A DNA stretch of 64,000 nucleotides. Origin: Leucocoprinus leucothites (lineage: Eukaryota > Basidiomycota > Agaricomycetes > Agaricales > Agaricaceae). Positions within the stretch are counted from its first letter, which is position 1. Each line of letters begins with the position of its first letter. The stretch lies in NCBI GenBank assembly GCA_013368445.1, contig JAACJO010000004.1:992001-1056000 (forward strand), read 5' to 3'. The notes beneath the pieces are model-generated. The model was given only the letters and a program-made list of their open reading frames with translations. It was not told the origin of the DNA and did no database searches. Below are positions 40,238-51,330 of the stretch, one piece after another. The position numbers and the translations under genes were made by a program.

Positions 40238-41122
40238 TCACCATGACGCTTTCTTGGCTGCCTTTGCTGCTTCACGTTGTTTTTTGAACGCTTCCAATCT
40301 ATTTTTCATCATCTGAACCTTCATATCCGCTTCCTCTTGAGCACGTTCCTCCTCCAAGAACCGATCCATAATGAGCTCCTTTTCCTCAATCTCCTTCTGT
40401 TGTCGCACCTGCTCTTCCGTAAGCTCGACTTTTTCTTCTACACCCTCTTCCTGAGCCTTTTCTCCTTCTGCACGAGCTGGAAACCCTTCAGGGACTTCGG
40501 GTGCTAGCTCAGGCTCGGCCATAACTGTTGCGCGCTGATACCTCTCGTGGAAATCTGGTGCTTGGAGAAGCTCTTTCTGAAATCTCTCGTATTCAAGATC
40601 GATGGCAGAAGGTGGTTGTTTTGGTGCGTTAGTGGAAGACTGTTGTTGTTCTTCATCGTCATTGTCGGAATCGTCTCCTGCATCGAGGTCGGGTGCGCGT
40701 GAGGGATCAGAGAAGAAATCGGCTGGGAAACCTCCTGCAGCAAGTTTTGGTTTTTTGGAAGCTGAAGTCGAGTCGGAACCTTCATTATCATCTGTATCTG
40801 GCACAGCTTTGCGCTTATGACCCGCTTGTTCCTCCTCAACTACCATCGCTCGTTGTCTTTCATCCTCCTCCTCTTGTGCTGCTGCCGCTTCAGCCTCTTC
40901 CTTCGCCCTTGCTTCATCTCGTAGACGTTCTTCCTCCTTAACGCGAGCGACGTTTGTTCTGTGGGCCTTACTCCCAAGGTGGCCTTCCCATGCTGAAGCG
41001 AATTTGACAAGGGTACCGCAGATGATGCATCTAAGTTGGCCAGAGGCGTTGTATGAAGCTAAAGGATGGGATATGCGAGCTTCTTGTCGTTTGGCGCGTA
41101 GAAGGGCGCGAGCATCTGCCAT
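40238..41122 (-). CDS. ZNF830 (CCDC16)-like zinc-finger coiled-coil protein
   Basis: Intronless, 294 residues. The opening MADARALLRAKRQEARISHPLASY, followed by LRCIICGTLVKFASAWEGHLGSKAH, matches the N-terminal U1-like C2H2 finger of ZNF830/CCDC16 proteins. The rest is low-complexity and coiled: an E/A/R-rich helix, an acidic DDSDNDDEEQQQ block, FQKELLQAPDFHERYQRATV, and a C-terminal coiled coil ending KKASW. Known relatives are nuclear and co-purify with spliceosome components; a splicing-associated role is inferred. Confidence 0.85.
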   Translation of the reverse strand: MADARALLRAKRQEARISHPLASYNASGQLRCIICGTLVKFASAWEGHLGSKAHRTNVARVKEEERLRDEARAKEEAEAAAAQEEEDERQRAMVVEEEQAGHKRKAVPDTDDNEGSDSTSASKKPKLAAGGFPADFFSDPSRAPDLDAGDDSDNDDEEQQQSSTNAPKQPPSAIDLEYERFQKELLQAPDFHERYQRATVMAEPELAPEVPEGFPARAEGEKAQEEGVEEKVELTEEQVRQQKEIEEKELIMDRFLEEERAQEEADMKVQMMKNRLEAFKKQREAAKAAKKASW

Positions 41123-41212
41123 TTTCTAGTATGGGTTTTGTTGGTACAAGTACAGAGCTCGTGGATGGGGAAGAGTCTATTCTAGTGTTACATCATCATG
41201 TGACTATTACAG

Positions 41213-43009
41213 TTACTTTTCCAAGTCGAAGACTTGTTTGATATGCGCGACAACGTCTTTGTCTCCAGTGTTCTGCACATTTGCATTTTATGAGAAGTGA
41301 AAAGGGAGAGGAGATGTGGGGCCTTACCTTGGTCAGGTCGTCGCTGATCTTGACGCAGGGAAGTCCGTTTACGGAGCGTAGCTTGATAACAATGTTGAGG
41401 GCCTTGCTCTTCTCCGTTGATCCACTTGAGAGTACGCGGAAATCGTTTGTGAAGAATGTTCCGATACCGAATGAAACTGATCTCAGTGTTAGAAAAGAAT
41501 TGCCTGCTAATCAATGCGTGGAAAGAATACCTCTTTCGAATCCGAGTTCGTTGCACTGTTCCTGGATTTTTAATGCCTTATCAACGTTAAGTGCATCAGA
41601 AAAGATCATCAGCTTTTCGCGATAGTTGATCCGTAGTTTCTCGTATATTTCTTTGACGCGGGGTGCAAAAATGAATGGATCACCCGAGTCTTGTCGGAGT
41701 CCAGTCCATTTCTTAGCACGTTCTGGGTTCTGCAGTATTTCCTACAAAGGTTGAGTGATTTAAAATATTAGACTATGTTGCGTGGGATTTGACACACACT
41801 TTGAAGAATGCTTCAGTGGAAAAGGTATCTGTGAGCGCTGTGAGCAGGCCGGGGGTATTTGGGTACGATTCTTCCCAGAGTCGGAGCGCGGTATCGTTGA
41901 CGTGCTCGTATCCTCTCAAGGCACCGATCTATTCAATCAGAGGTATCTTAGCGGTTATCATCAACCACAATCAAGATACATACACCCATGAACCATTCGC
42001 TTCAAACACAAAAATCACGGCCATCAGTATGCGATATCTGATGATGATAAGTAGTGCGAGGTACGTACTGAGCTATGGTGCCTATCGGAGTGAGATTATA
42101 TTTATGCGCCAAATGAACCTACACGAGAGAGACCCCGCTTGAGAAGGTGGCACGGGTTTCGGGAAATGAGAGCCAGGGATATTCACGTTACTCGTCCCGC
42201 CCAAGCGGCCGCGGGTATTGGAATCGGATTGTTGGGATGCTCGTACGAGGCCTTGAACGACGATGTCTTGCGTCCGAAATGATCTGCGACGTCGAGTGCC
42301 GAATTCGCTGATGGAACAGCCGGCCTCGAGTAGTGTTTTGCCCTTTTGGAATGCGAGTTCTAATTTTGAGAGTGGGCTTAACAGATGGCAAGAGCGCTGT
42401 GTAGATCCTAAGTGGCAAAAGCATACCTTCTTGGCCGTCATAGTTCCAGTCAGTATTGTCAATTTTGAAATAGGTTTCGCTGAGGGTGGCCATGAGAGGA
42501 ACTTCCCAGAGGATGGTTTCTGCCCAGGGACCTGTGGCCTCGATCTCGACCTGACCGGTAGGTGCACCTTCGGAGGGGATGAAAGTTATAGAAACTTGTT
42601 CGGGTTTGAAACGGAAGGAAGAAAGATAGTCGAGGTAGTCTTTTGAGAACCAGCTACATTTAGTTGCTAACCAGTCTCGCTCCGAGGGCGTAAGTGCGAG
42701 GTCGGTGAAGACTGATAAGATAGAGTGTGAGCGATCTAGGTTGGGAATGGGCATGGATGAGCTGACGGGCTACCGAAGCACGGAAAGTCTCAATGCATCG
42801 ACGCGAGAATTCAGTGTTTTTACTACGGTTTGTAAAGCGATAGGTGGCTTGAACGTCTGGAAAGTGTTGGAGCACGGCTTGTTGCATGGTCAACTATACG
42901 CGCTGCTTTTAGAGGGCGATGAATCTCACGGAAAGCCTAATCATACTTTGTAGAGGTCTGTATCGAGGATTGACCTCGGGAATGCCAGGTTTTCGAGGGC
43001 AGCCGCCAT
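41213..43009 (-). CDS. NPT1: Nicotinate phosphoribosyltransferase
   Basis: The protein starts [34 protein letters not shown] and continues with family blocks: [69 protein letters not shown], and [16 protein letters not shown] [17 protein letters not shown], ending [13 protein letters not shown]. These are the phosphoribosyl-pyrophosphate and nicotinate binding segments of the Npt1/PncB family, which makes nicotinate mononucleotide in NAD salvage. Seven or more short introns interrupt the gene. The histidine that is autophosphorylated in the yeast and bacterial enzymes is expected in the GTSN-proximal region, but I did not verify it. Only 105 bp separate its start from that of RRP41. Confidence 0.93.
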
Positions 43010-43114
43010 GGTAGAGATAAGATGAGAGGTGAACGTAATATAAAAATAGCGCCTGCGTTGAATTTGAAATCCATCAGTCACGGTTTTTTTCTTTCCTACT
43101 CTACAATATTTGTC

Positions 43115-44000
43115 ATGGTCAGTTCATGTCGCTCGAAAACTCTGAATTTTGAGACTCATGGAGACTTAGGGTTCGAGAGTAGAGATTCTGAATGAGGGTG
43201 GGTATCGCTCTGATGGCAGGCGGCAGTTTGAGCTACGAGACATCACAATCAACCTGGCGCAGCAAGGACAGGCCGACGGATCTGCTATCATCACGCACGG
43301 ACTTACACAGGTCCTGGTCTCGGTGTTTGGGCCCCGGGAAGGCAAACTGCGGTCACAGGCGATACACGACCGGGCAAATATCAATGTAGAAGTGAATGTC
43401 GCGGCGTTTAGCACCGGTGAGCGGAGGAGACGAGGACGCGGGGATAAGTGGGTTTTGTGTCCTGTCTGAATCCTGATATTTTGCTGAGTGGAAATGATTG
43501 TTAGACGAATACTGGAGATTGGGGCGACTATCAAGTCAACGTTTGAGCCTGTGGTCCAGACGGCGTTATATCCTCGTACGCAAATCGATGTGTATGTTAC
43601 GGTGTTACAACAGGATGGGGGACTACTACAAGCATGCATAAATGGGACGACACTAGCACTGATAAACGCGGGTATTCCGATGTTGGATTTTGTGTGTGCG
43701 GTGACAGGAGGAGTGCATTCAACGTCACCCATGTTGGATCTGACGACATTGGAGGAGAATGATGTGCCGCATGTCACTGTAGCCATGATGCCCAAGACGG
43801 GAAAAGTGGCACTGGTGACGATGGAGACGCGTTTGCATGTGGACCGATTTGAGGAAATTTTTAGGCTTGCGGGAGAAGCGGGGAAGGTCCTGCATCGGGA
43901 AATGAAGGGGGCTGTTATGGGGCGAACGAGTACATTAGTGAATGCGATGGGGAGCCAGCAAAGTGTAGATAAGGATGGAGATGAGCAGATGATGGAATGA
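43115..44000 (+). CDS. RRP41: Exosome core subunit Rrp41 (RNase PH fold)
   Basis: The core reads EILNEGGYRSDGRR, FELRDITINLAQQGQADGSA, QVLVSVFGPREGK, then RILEIGATIKSTFEPVVQ, LYPRTQIDVYVTVLQQDGG, ACINGTTLALINAGIPM and DFVCAVTGG. It ends with an acidic Q/D/E tail. Rrp41 is one of the six RNase PH-like subunits of the 3'-5' RNA exosome ring. Coding exons fit 43115-43117, 43170-43447 and 43505-44000 (258 residues). In this model the first coding exon is just the ATG, joined ATG|GGT TCG AGA to give MGSRVEILNEGG, close to the usual MSRVEIL start. The second join (AA|A CGA) restores DKRILE. Stop codons of this gene and TRM8 are 20 bp apart. Confidence 0.92.
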
Positions 44001-44020
44001 ATGATTTTTTATAGATGCTA

Positions 44021-44781
<761 letters not shown>

Positions 44782-44896
44782 GGCGGACAGAGGCAGAGAT
44801 GGGTTCCGCTAGTCACGTGCACCGCGTTTTCCGGGTTCCCCCATTCAAAAGGCCGGACTTTGCAAAATACCATACTCCTCTCTCTCTCCAACCACC
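44782..44896. promoter_or_regulatory. 115-bp divergent promoter of TRM8 and citrate synthase, with CACGTG
   Basis: The gap between the two start codons contains an E-box core (CACGTG, 44814-44819) and a CT-rich run (ctctctctctcc) immediately before the citrate synthase ATG. Both transcripts must initiate within this very short interval or inside the opposite gene's leader. Confidence 0.5.
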
Positions 44897-46721
44897 ATGT
44901 CTTTCGCCCGTGCTGCCCTCAGCAATGTATGTCGTTTTGGTTTTTATTTTGCTGTCAACTCCGCTGACCTTTCGCTAGTCTCGTCTTTCGGCCTTCCGCG
45001 TCGCCGGTGTCCGTTTCTCCTCCACCGCTCGCCCAGCTACCCTCAAGGAGCGTCTCGCCGAGCTCATCCCCGCGGAGATTGAGAATGTGCGTACTTGTTC
45101 CCCTCCCTTACGCTTCCTTGTTTACCCACAGCACCTAGGTCAAAGCTACCCGTGCTGCTCACGGCAAAAAGACTTTTGGTCCCGTCCAGGTCGACCAGCT
45201 CTACGGGTATGTAATTTTTCTTCTGCTGCCAATTCACTCCGGCCCTGACGTCAGTCCAACAGTGGTATGCGTGGTCTTCCTGCCCTGATTTGGGATGGTT
45301 CCGTTCTCGATGCTGGTGTGTCATCTGACCTGCTTCCCTGCTTCTTTCTCGGTTTCTCAACATTTACGCAATTCCAGAGGAGGGTATCCGCTTCCGTGGC
45401 AAAACCATCCCTGACATTCAAAAGGAGCTCCCCAAAGCGCCTGGCGGCCAGGAGCCTCTTCCCGAAGGTCTTTTCTGGCTTTTGGTCACCGGCGAGATCC
45501 CTACCCAGGAGCAGGTTACCGAGCTCTCCAAGGATTGGGCCGCCCGTGCTGCCATCCCGGAGTTCGTCGAGGAAATCCTTGACCGATGCCCTCCCACCCT
45601 CCACCCCATGAGCCAGTTCAGCTTGGCTATCACTGCTGTGAGTACACACCGTTGTTCATCCAAAGTCCTCTACTCATTCCTTCTACCAGCTAAACCACAA
45701 CTCGGCCTTCGCCAAGGCCTACCAGGAGGGTATCAACAAGAAGGAGTACTGGGGCCCTACCTTTGAGGATTCTATGGATCTCATTGCTAAGCTTCCTAAC
45801 ATTGCTGGTCGTATTTACCGCAATGTCTACGGAAATGGCAAGCTCCCCGCCATTGATGCCACCAAGGACTATTCCTGGAACTTGGCCAACCTCCTCGGCT
45901 TTGGCAAGGACCCTGCCTTTGTTGAGCTCCTCCGTCTCTACATCACTATCCACAGGTAGGTCTCGGGTTTGATGGCCGTTTCGCGATCTTATCCATTGGT
46001 CTAGTGATCACGAGGGCGGCAATGTCTCTGCACACACTGGCAAGCTCGTCGGCTCTGCTCTCTCAGACCCCTTCCTTGCCTACGGTGCCGCCCTTAACGG
46101 TCTCGCTGGCCCTCTTCATGGTCTCGCAAACCAGGAGGTTTTGCTCTGGCTCCGCAAGATGCAGAGCAAGATTGGTGAGGAGCCCACTGATGAGGCTGTC
46201 AAGGAGTATATCTGGTCAACTCTCAAGAACGGCCAGGTCGTCCCCGGCTATGGTCATGCCGTCCTGAGGAAGACTGATCCTCGTTACACTGCCCAGCGCG
46301 AGTTCGCCCTCAAGCACCTCCCCAATGACAAGAACTTTAAGCTCGTCGGCCAGATCTACAACCTTGTTCCCGATATCCTCCTCGAGGTGCGTAACTTTAA
46401 ATGCTTTGTCTCTTGTCTCTCGTCTCATCCACGATATACTAGGCTGGCAAGGCCAAGAATCCCTGGCCCAATGTCGACGCTCACTCTGGTGTCCTCCTCA
46501 CCCACTATGGCCTCACCGAGATGCAGTACTACACTGTCCTCTTCGGTGTCTCCCGTGCCTTCGGTGTTGCTGCTCAGTTGATCTGGGATCGTGCCCTCGG
46601 TGCTCGTAAGTCTACTACGTTGTATGACCATAACATTTATTAACATAAATTTCTAGCTCTTGAGCGACCCAAGTCGTATTCGACTGCTGCCATCCAAAAG
46701 ATGTTCAAGGACAAGTCGTAA
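44897..46721 (+). CDS. CIT1: Citrate synthase, mitochondrial
   Basis: Eight or so exons encode about 465 residues. A mitochondrial presequence ([28 protein letters not shown]) is followed by the citrate synthase fold. The active-site blocks are intact: [13 protein letters not shown] (first catalytic His), [12 protein letters not shown] (second His), [16 protein letters not shown] (substrate binding), and [10 protein letters not shown] (catalytic Asp). The last exon ends [10 protein letters not shown]; no peroxisomal tripeptide is present, supporting a mitochondrial TCA-cycle enzyme. Introns are 50-60 nt with GT-AG ends. The stop at 46719-46721 is the last host gene before repetitive DNA begins. 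Confidence 0.97.
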
Positions 46722-47124
46722 AGCCTTGGATATTACCTTTCATTCTATAGACATCTATCCTAATGTTATAACTTCACGTGTTGCTAGGACCTAATGATTT
46801 ATTTTATGAGCTTGAACACATTATATTACTAAGACTGGGTTGTGCTTACAGGCCAGACTGTTTCCTCTTTCTCAATTATTTGGACCTAAAGCAGACTCTT
46901 TCCCAGTTGTTGGGATGCTACTTATGTAACTGATTTTCTGAAGTTCATTGAAGCTTTATAAAGTTAATGCATTCCAACTGGGCTTGACCAAAAAGAAAAG
47001 GAAGTCTTGGATTTGAATAAGGCAGGGTCTGATTTCATCCTATTATGGTCAAGACAAGGGGTTGGCATCAGTGGGCTTGGTAGCCACCTGGCCATTCTTT
47101 TGGTAAGTTTCTGCCTCAGCCTCA
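46722..47124. other. Boundary between gene-rich DNA and repeat block
   Basis: The first 100 bp are probably the citrate synthase 3' region (a CACGTG occurs near 46777). From about 46830 onward CpG dinucleotides almost vanish and AT content rises, matching the retroelement DNA to the right. No family could be assigned to 46830-47124; it may be a degraded element or solo-LTR fragment. Confidence 0.45.
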
Positions 47125-47158
47125 TGTAAGGGTATACACCCTTATACTTCACTATTAT

Positions 47159-47180
47159 GAAGTCTGATCTATCAGACTTC
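47159..47180. repeat. Perfect 10-bp inverted repeat, 2-bp loop
   Basis: Arms GAAGTCTGAT and ATCAGACTTC with CT between. It is one of three palindromic blocks in the putative element A LTR (a near-palindrome AAGGGTATACACCCTT lies at about 47129-47144). Confidence 0.8.
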
Positions 47181-47314
47181 ACTTAACTATCACTAAGTTT
47201 GCCATCACCCGGACTTGATCTCCTATCATTAGTGATTGATGCCAATGATTTTATTTGTACAATGTTGTCTATAGCCTTATCATGTTATGTAATATGATGG
47301 TATATAAACTAGTT

Positions 47315-47340
47315 ATCAGTTGATCAAAGGATCAACTGAT
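47315..47340. repeat. Perfect 11-bp inverted repeat, 4-bp loop
   Basis: Arms ATCAGTTGATC and GATCAACTGAT flank AAAG, a few bases downstream of a TATA-like sequence in the putative LTR. If transcribed, it would form a stable 5' hairpin in the element RNA. Confidence 0.8.
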
Positions 47341-47533
47341 CTTTTACTGTTTGTCCACATAGTTTACCCTATACACTGGGATTGAATTACTTGGTGTGAA
47401 TGTAAGATCATATATATAAATTACAGTAAAGTCCTCCAGCTTTACACTGTTTTTAGTTCAACCTATTTGAACTTGTGATCAAACAATTTTACCTTTCAGT
47501 AACCCCAAAAATAAAGAGGCATTGATTTACAGC

Positions 47534-49044
47534 ATGGCTTCTAGAAGGCAGAGTAACCAGCCTTGTGCTGATAACAATGCCAATCCATCATCAAGCAGCA
47601 ATCATGCTACTTGACAACAAGGGACTAGTGCCCTTAACATAGCAGAAACTAGTGCTCCTGTCTGATCACTGCCCATAAGCACCAATAACACCCATCATGA
47701 TGATAATACTCATGGCAATGAACCACCCTTAAACCCTGAAGGGAATGCAATACCATCAGAGCTATCTTTAGCTATGAGGGACTTGTCAACTCTTGAAGAG
47801 AAGACCCAAGTGGTCTTTGACAATCATAACATCCAAGTGAAAAGATGATCTGAATACTCCTCTATACAGAGGAGTACACATCCAACATATTAGTCAGAGC
47901 TGTTGCAGAGAGTAATAATATCTCTGATGATGACTTTGATGAAATGGTCTTCAGGACCATTCAAAAACTCATAGGCAAATATATTTCCATATAAAAGGAA
48001 TGGCCAGAGTATGTGCCATCACCTATGAACACAGTATACAGTACCATGCTGACACCTGCATTTGAAGAATTCTATAGCAAGCAAGATCCCTTGCACAATG
48101 GAAATAACTATCAACCCTGCAGAAGAGTTGTACACACCTCCACCCCATTACATAGAGGAAATAATACCTCACTCACAACTCAAGCCAACATAGCCAAACT
48201 TTTTAAAGCTTGCAAACTGAATGAATCTGATGAAGAATATAATAGACAAGTGACAGAACAAACTTGTATCATCATGTTCCTGAACCAACATTCATCACAT
48301 CATATCCCAACTATGCCAACTACACCAGCACAGAGTGCTAAGAAGTGCTCTGTTTGAACAACAGGATCCACAAAACATATCCAGAAACCTAGTGCATTGA
48401 CATTAAGGGTATTCCCTCATTTCTGAACAACCTGGTACATGTGATACACCCAGTGTGGCTGTTACATTAAACAACCATAAGGTCCATATGCACAACAGGA
48501 TAGCCTCAGTGGTGTGAGAGTATCTCTTGCAACCTTTTGATTTCCCATTGGACTATAAACTGTCCAATAATAAACTTCCCAGTGATAAGGTCATAGAACC
48601 TTACAAGGGCAGTATGAAGTTTAGTGAGTTGGAGAACTTCATATCCACCCTTTGTATTGATATGGTGATGAAGAGTCTTGGAGGCACTGGTAAAGCCAGG
48701 GATGGGCTCTACATATTCACATTGCAATATCACTTGGCTGGGGAAGCCAAGAGCATGTATATTCACCATGTATTGAGTATTAATAAAATGAAACTCAACT
48801 GGACATTTGTAGAGTTCTTATGTGCACTCTACAACAGATTTATACTCCCAACCATGATGTATGATGCATGTGATTGTCTTCACACCATTTGCTACAATGT
48901 ACATGTAGAGATTCAGGGGTATTACAATGCCATAATGGATGAGACACAGTGCATGACTGTGTGTCCTGATGACTATACCCTGATTAAGGTCTTCTTCAAG
49001 GGATTACCCAAAGATATGAAAGATGAATTATTGCTTGAGTGAGG
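47534..49044 (+). pseudogene. Element A gag, decayed and interrupted
   Basis: A gag-like frame begins MASRRQSNQPCADN and is broken by several stops and frameshifts up to about 48520. The longest surviving piece (48527-49042) has the retrotransposon-gag pattern: YKGSMKFSELENFISTLC, YHLAGEAKSMYIHHVLS, WTFVEFLCALYNRFILP, and VFFKGLPKDMKDELLLE. It stops where element B is inserted (49045). After removing B, similar sequence continues at 57010-57110 (LLPKAHKIKDFLAFVIS-like). Clearly non-functional. Gypsy-type assignment comes from the gag layout. Confidence 0.7.
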
Positions 49045-49049
49045 ATTAT

Positions 49050-49595
49050 TGTCATGATCTACAATTGCAACCTCTCTGATTCGATCTCTGACTATTCTTT
49101 CAATTTCTGATTCCCACAATTTTTCATTATCTACCATTTCTATAAATATTTCACAGGCTGTTTTCACTCATCATTCTATCCTCTTTTTATTTGTGCTCAT
49201 ATTTGTTTCTGCCATTCCATTTATGTTTGTCATTCTCCATTGCATTGCATCTGTTGTTGTCTATTTACCTTTTGTTTATCTGTTTATTTATTTATCATTG
49301 TATTGTGAGTTTTGCAATATTTACATGTTATTTGTCCAATTTTGCATTATCTTAAATATGTTGCTACTAGCTCATGTATTACCCATTCTGAATATCAACT
49401 AAGATTCCACTCTTACTCTCTGTCTGATTATTCCTTCAGTGTTGAATTCCAATTCACACTGCCTGTCATCTTCCTTGTAGACCAAATTGGTTGATGTGAT
49501 ATTGGAAGGGCACAGCACATATGCTGAAGCCAATGACCGACCTCTCTGTAACTTTCACATGCTTAGTAAGTGCCAGTAATTCACAAATCTTAACA
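49050..49595 (+). repeat. 5' LTR of element B
   Basis: 546 bp, starts TGTCATGATC and ends TTAACA. It is equal in length to the 3' LTR; most differences are TG/CA exchanges. Confidence 0.92.
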
Positions 49596-49635
49596 GTATA
49601 TTCAGAATCCCAACTTTTGGTATCATTCTCTTAAT

Positions 49636-51120
49636 ATGTCTACAAATCTTACTTGCAACACTGCTCATACTCATGGTGTTTCTGTTCAGAATCATCCACT
49701 TCTCTCTCGACATGCACCTTCTACTCATGGTAGAGGTGGCACTCCTTCTACTCCTCAGTTTTCAGGTCCACCTCAAAATGGGTATGAAGCTTTGTGTAGG
49801 ACTATTCATGAGTCTGAAGAAGATGAACCCCAGTCTGAGCACAACCAGGTTAGTGTTGACCACAACAAAGACAATGAGGAAGAAGAGGAGAATAATGCAC
49901 AAGAACCAGAGGGCAATACCCAATTTTTTGAACCTGAAGATTTGGGTCAGGATAATGAACATTTGGATAATGATGGTGCTGATGCAGGAGGTGGAGATGG
50001 CGATGGAGGTCCTCCCGATGATAATCCTGATGATGAAGGTGACCCAGAGGATGAGCCTGACAAGCCTCCTTGTTGCTACCATCATCAAAACCCAGACCCT
50101 GAAGAATGATTCCTGAACATTATGGATTGTTTTGCAACTAACCTTGAAAATTGCAACCATACTCCCCAGCCTGTCATTAAGACAGAATGCATTCAGGCTA
50201 AAGAGCCCAACACATTTGACAGCTCCAAGCCTCAGAAACTAGACAAGTTCCTTTTTCAATGCCACTTATACTTCAATACTAATCCATTGCAATTCACTAC
50301 AGAATATGCAAAGGTTAGCTTTGCAATGACCTTTCTCAAGGGACCCACTCAGCAGCACTTTCAAACAGTTCTTCAAGTGGAGTACAATTAGGATATCATT
50401 TCTTGGTTTCAGGATTTCCAATTGTTTGCAGACAAGTTGTATGAGAATTTTGGGGCCCTTGATTGTGAGACAGAGGCAGTGGAGGAGTTGGAACACCTTT
50501 GCATGGGTCATAACTGGACTATAACCAAGTATAACATTGAGTTCTCGTGACTTGCTAGTATCTTGGGATGGCCTGACAATGTCCTAGTTTACTACTACTA
50601 TTGAGGCCTTCTGGATTGCATTTCCAACATCATTTCCAGCTCTCCTACTGGCAAACCCTCTTCCCTTGCTGCTATGCAATGTCTTGCTATGCAAATTGAC
50701 AACAACTACTGGTCCTGTGTCCACAAAAAGAAGTGTACTGGTGAAAAACCAGGTCAGTCTTCAATGTGTCCTAATATGCAGAACCAGCAGAACCAGCAGA
50801 ATAAAAACAAGGGGAAGAACAACAACAACAATTGCCAGCAGAATTCATTGCAGCAGTCCAACACACCTTCCAATCCTCCTTCCAACAATCCTAAACCATT
50901 CTAGAAATTGTTGAATCCATCTTCCTCATCACAACCCTCCAATCCTCTTGCCGGAAAACTCAACAAGGACAGTAAGCTGACTGCTCAAGAGCATCAGTAT
51001 CACATTGCAAATGGACAATGCTTATACTGTGGTGGAAACCACATGATTTGTGACTGTCCTCACAAGAACAAGTCTGGTAATACTAATAATAATTCCAATT
51101 CTACTTCTTCTTCTTCTTAA
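49636..51120 (+). pseudogene. Element B gag with degenerate zinc knuckle
   Basis: The frame starts MSTNLTCNTAHTHG, carries a strongly acidic D/E/G-rich segment (49860-50080), then a capsid-like region (PQKLDKFLFQCHLYFNTNP, FAMTFLKGPTQQHF). It ends with a Q/N-rich stretch and a nucleocapsid-like CLYCGGNHMICDC (CX2CX3HX4C, one residue shorter than the usual knuckle). At least five in-frame stops interrupt it, several of them TGA where a CGA codon would be expected. Confidence 0.82.
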
Positions 51121-51330
51121 CACAAACAAGCCTAAAGGGCAAAAAGCCAAGGCTGATGCAGACTCCAAGGATGCTTTGCAACCTTCAGACTCTCAATCTG
51201 AGAGTTCAAAAAAATAGCAAGTGATCCTCAGAACTCTGCACAGGCTGAGGATCACATTGAACTCTCCTGTGCTTCAGAGAGTATTTGACTCAATGCATCC
51301 GCTCTTTCCAATCTGAACTCTCTTCATATT

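Larger units (their letters stand above)
47125..47498 (+). repeat. Putative 5' LTR of element A
   Basis: The segment starts TGTAAGGG and can end ...CTTTCA, immediately before a GTAACC sequence. The other elements also have GTAT directly after their LTR ends, and a gag-like frame begins 36 bp later. A TATA-like ggtatataaa (about 47299-47308) lies inside. The partner LTR is not in the window because later insertions separate or remove it, so these limits are inferred. Confidence 0.45.
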
